Source: Candidatus Peribacteria bacterium
GTDB lineage: Bacteria > Patescibacteriota > Gracilibacteria > Peribacterales > Peribacteraceae
Assembly (NCBI GenBank): GCA_903854455.1
Contig: CAINWJ010000032.1
Span: 1 to 11,882, forward strand
Direction of reading: 5' to 3'
Length of the DNA: 11,882 nucleotides
Both the position numbers and the translations under genes were made by a program. Shown here in pieces: positions 10,108-11,882 of this stretch (positions within the stretch are counted from its first letter, which is position 1; the number at the start of each line of letters is the position of its first letter). Below the pieces are notes generated by a model, which saw only the letters and a program-made list of their open reading frames with translations, had not been told where the DNA came from and made no database searches.

Positions 10108-11882
10108 ATGCAGAAAGAATATTCCCTCGTCCTCGGCGACAAGCCGATGACCGTTCGTACCGGTTTGCTTGCAACACAAGCCAACGCCTCCGTGATCTGC
10201 CAGATCGGCGATACGGTGTCGCTCGGCAACTGCACCGTGAGTGCCAAGGCGCGTGCAGGTGTCGATTTTCTCCCGCTCCAGGTTGTCTACCAGGAGAAGT
10301 ACTACGCCGGAGGCAAGATCGCCGGTAGCCGCTTCCGCAAGCGCGAAGGTCGTCCCGGTGATGATTTCGTTCTCATGGCGCGCGTCATCGATCGCGGACT
10401 GCGTCCCATGTTTGCCAAGCACATCCGTAACGACATCCAGGTGTTCGCAACAGTTCTCTCCTACGATCTGGAGAACGAGCATGACATCGCATCGACGAAT
10501 GCCGCGAACCTCGCGGTTGCTATCTCCGACTGTCCGTGCGACGGTCCCATCGGCACGGTGCGCGTCGGTCTGATCGGCGGTGAGTTGGTCTTGAATCCGA
10601 CAGTGGAAGCACGCAAGAAAAGTGATCTCGACATGATCGTCACAGCCTCACTCGAGCGTGTCGTCATGATCGAAGCCGGTGCCAATCAGGTGCCGGAGGA
10701 TCAGGTGCTCAAGGGCATCGAGTTCGGCAAGAAGTGGGCGCAGAAGATCGCCAAATTCTTCGCTGATATTCAGAAGGAAATCGGCAAGCCGAAGAAGGAG
10801 TTCGATCCGCCGTTCGCGCCGAAGGATGAGCATGTGAAGGTGCTCAAGGACTGGGCATTGCCCGTCATCACGAAGGCGATCAAAGATCCGCTGGAGAAGC
10901 TCGCGCGCCGCAAGATCTTCACTGATCTCATGGACAAAGCCAAAGAGAAACTGGAAGAGAAGCTTGGTCCCGCCGGCGAAGATGAATATCTGACCGGTTT
11001 GTATGCCTATGCACCGAGCATCGTCGACAAGATCGTGAAGGGCGAGATGCGCCGATTGGTGTTAGAAGAGGGGATTCGCATGAGTTCCCGCAAGATTGAC
11101 CAGATTCGTTCGCTCTCCGCGATGGTCGATATCCTCCCGAATCGCGTCCATGGTTCCGCACTCTTCCAGCGCGGCGAGACGCAGGGACTCTGTACCTGCA
11201 CGTTCGGTTCTCCCGGTGATCGTCAGCTCGTTGAGGGCATGGAGGGCGAGAGAGAGCTGCGGTACATGCACCACTACAACTTCCCGCCGTTCTCCGTCGG
11301 CGAAACATCCAACCGGTTGTTCGTCGGTAACCGCGAGATCGGTCACGGCAATTTGGCGCAGCGCGCTCTGGAACCGGTTCTGCCGTCGCTCGAGAGTTTC
11401 CCGTACACCATCCGCACCGTTACCGAAATCTTGGAATCCAACGGTTCCTCGTCCATGGCGGCGACCTGCGGATCTACTCTCGCATTAATGGCCGCAGGCG
11501 TACCTATTACTGCACCAGTCTCTGGCATCGCACTCGGTTTGATTTCCGACGAAGCAAAAAATAAGTATGTGATCCTCTCCGATTTGCAGGACGAAGAGGA
11601 CTTCGGCGGCGACATGGACTTCAAGCTCGCCGGTACTGCCAAGGGTGTGACGGCTATCCAGATGGACATCAAGATCAAGGGTCTCCCGGACTCCGTCTTC
11701 GCCGAGGCACTCGAGCGGTCACGCACCGGTCGTGCTGAGATCCTCAAGGTGATGCTTGCAGCCATCCCGGAACCCCGCAAGGAGATGAGCCCGTACGCAC
11801 CCAGGATCGAGACCATCCAGGTCAATCCGGAGGACATCCGCCTCGTCATCGGCAAGGGTGGTGAAACGATTCAGAAGATCAC
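10108..11882 (+). CDS. pnp: Polynucleotide phosphorylase (PNPase), 3' end outside window
   Basis: Cytoplasmic 3'-to-5' exoribonuclease that uses phosphate to release nucleoside diphosphates from RNA, and can run in reverse; usually a trimer and a degradosome partner. 591 complete codons are visible of a usual ~700. First RNase PH domain at about residues 5-140 (KYYAGGKIAGSRFRKREGRP, 64-83; VIDRGLRPMF). An all-helical linker follows at about 200-320. The second, catalytic RNase PH domain (about 323-550) has HGSALFQRGETQ, YNFPPFSVGET, REIGHGNLAQRAL, phosphate-binding GSSSMA (446-451) and GDMDF (metal-site aspartates D502, D504). The KH domain begins with RLVIGKGG (GKGG at 582-585); the S1 domain is beyond the edge. 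The start at 10108 fits the family's N terminus (MQKEYSLVLG... TVRTGLLATQAN), but has no SD; ATG 9952 is a strong alternative. Confidence 0.97.
   Translation, partial: MQKEYSLVLGDKPMTVRTGLLATQANASVICQIGDTVSLGNCTVSAKARAGVDFLPLQVVYQEKYYAGGKIAGSRFRKREGRPGDDFVLMARVIDRGLRPMFAKHIRNDIQVFATVLSYDLENEHDIASTNAANLAVAISDCPCDGPIGTVRVGLIGGELVLNPTVEARKKSDLDMIVTASLERVVMIEAGANQVPEDQVLKGIEFGKKWAQKIAKFFADIQKEIGKPKKEFDPPFAPKDEHVKVLKDWALPVITKAIKDPLEKLARRKIFTDLMDKAKEKLEEKLGPAGEDEYLTGLYAYAPSIVDKIVKGEMRRLVLEEGIRMSSRKIDQIRSLSAMVDILPNRVHGSALFQRGETQGLCTCTFGSPGDRQLVEGMEGERELRYMHHYNFPPFSVGETSNRLFVGNREIGHGNLAQRALEPVLPSLESFPYTIRTVTEILESNGSSSMAATCGSTLALMAAGVPITAPVSGIALGLISDEAKNKYVILSDLQDEEDFGGDMDFKLAGTAKGVTAIQMDIKIKGLPDSVFAEALERSRTGRAEILKVMLAAIPEPRKEMSPYAPRIETIQVNPEDIRLVIGKGGETIQKI

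Noticed and set aside
9757..10482. 241-codon open frame on the minus strand overlapping the pnp 5' end
   Set aside because: It runs antisense through the conserved PNPase N terminus and through the intergenic palindrome; its residues match no family I know, and pnp coding is unambiguous on the other strand.
1..11882. Alternative genetic code (TGA read as Gly)
   Set aside because: No in-frame TGA was met in the surface protein frame or the pnp frame, so there is nothing to recode.

Overview
The window holds two genes that start back to back and point outward. One is an enormous, still incomplete secreted surface protein on the minus strand (start at 9557, open to the left edge, at least 3,185 codons). 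The other is polynucleotide phosphorylase (pnp) on the plus strand (start at 10108, or possibly 9952, running off the right edge). Between them lies about 0.4-0.55 kb of intergenic DNA rich in inverted repeats.

The organism is most likely a Candidate Phyla Radiation (Patescibacteria) bacterium, perhaps of the Peribacteria/Peregrinibacteria type. This is inferred from the DUF2341-LamG surface protein style, the short palindromic repeats scattered both between and inside genes, and the PNPase sequence; no rRNA or other marker is present to prove it. No in-frame TGA occurs in about 3,770 codons of the two genes, which argues against the recoded TGA=Gly code of Gracilibacteria/Absconditabacteria.

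Surface protein, N to C terminus (right to left): signal peptide (9471-9557); Ser/Gly/Glu/Thr-rich linker (about 9123-9470); a first Ig-like plus VP-domain pair (about 8440-9122); a second low-complexity linker; an acidic Ala/Glu/Val-rich predicted helical block (about 7445-7950); a second Ig-like plus VP-domain pair (about 6395-7350); then five DUF2341-LamG modules (51-6239). Between modules 3 and 4 sit a carboxypeptidase-regulatory-like domain and a beta-helix-like strip, and between modules 4 and 5 an Ig-like domain. The likely job is adhesion or glycan/host-surface binding, but no ligand can be read from the sequence.

Two structural signals stand out. First, at least six palindromic or short-repeat insertions from several families lie inside this one reading frame without breaking it, mostly in linkers, and for some the paralogous domain without the insertion is present in the same protein. 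Second, the DUF2341 modules are GC-rich (about 60-65% in stretches I counted) and very similar to each other, while the LamG cores between them are AT-rich (about 32-45%) and divergent, as if binding domains had been swapped into a constant frame.

The pnp gene is ordinary in its catalytic core, but its 5' end is not: a hairpin followed by T7 abuts the canonical start codon, and a better Shine-Dalgarno/ATG pair lies 156 bases upstream in the same open frame.
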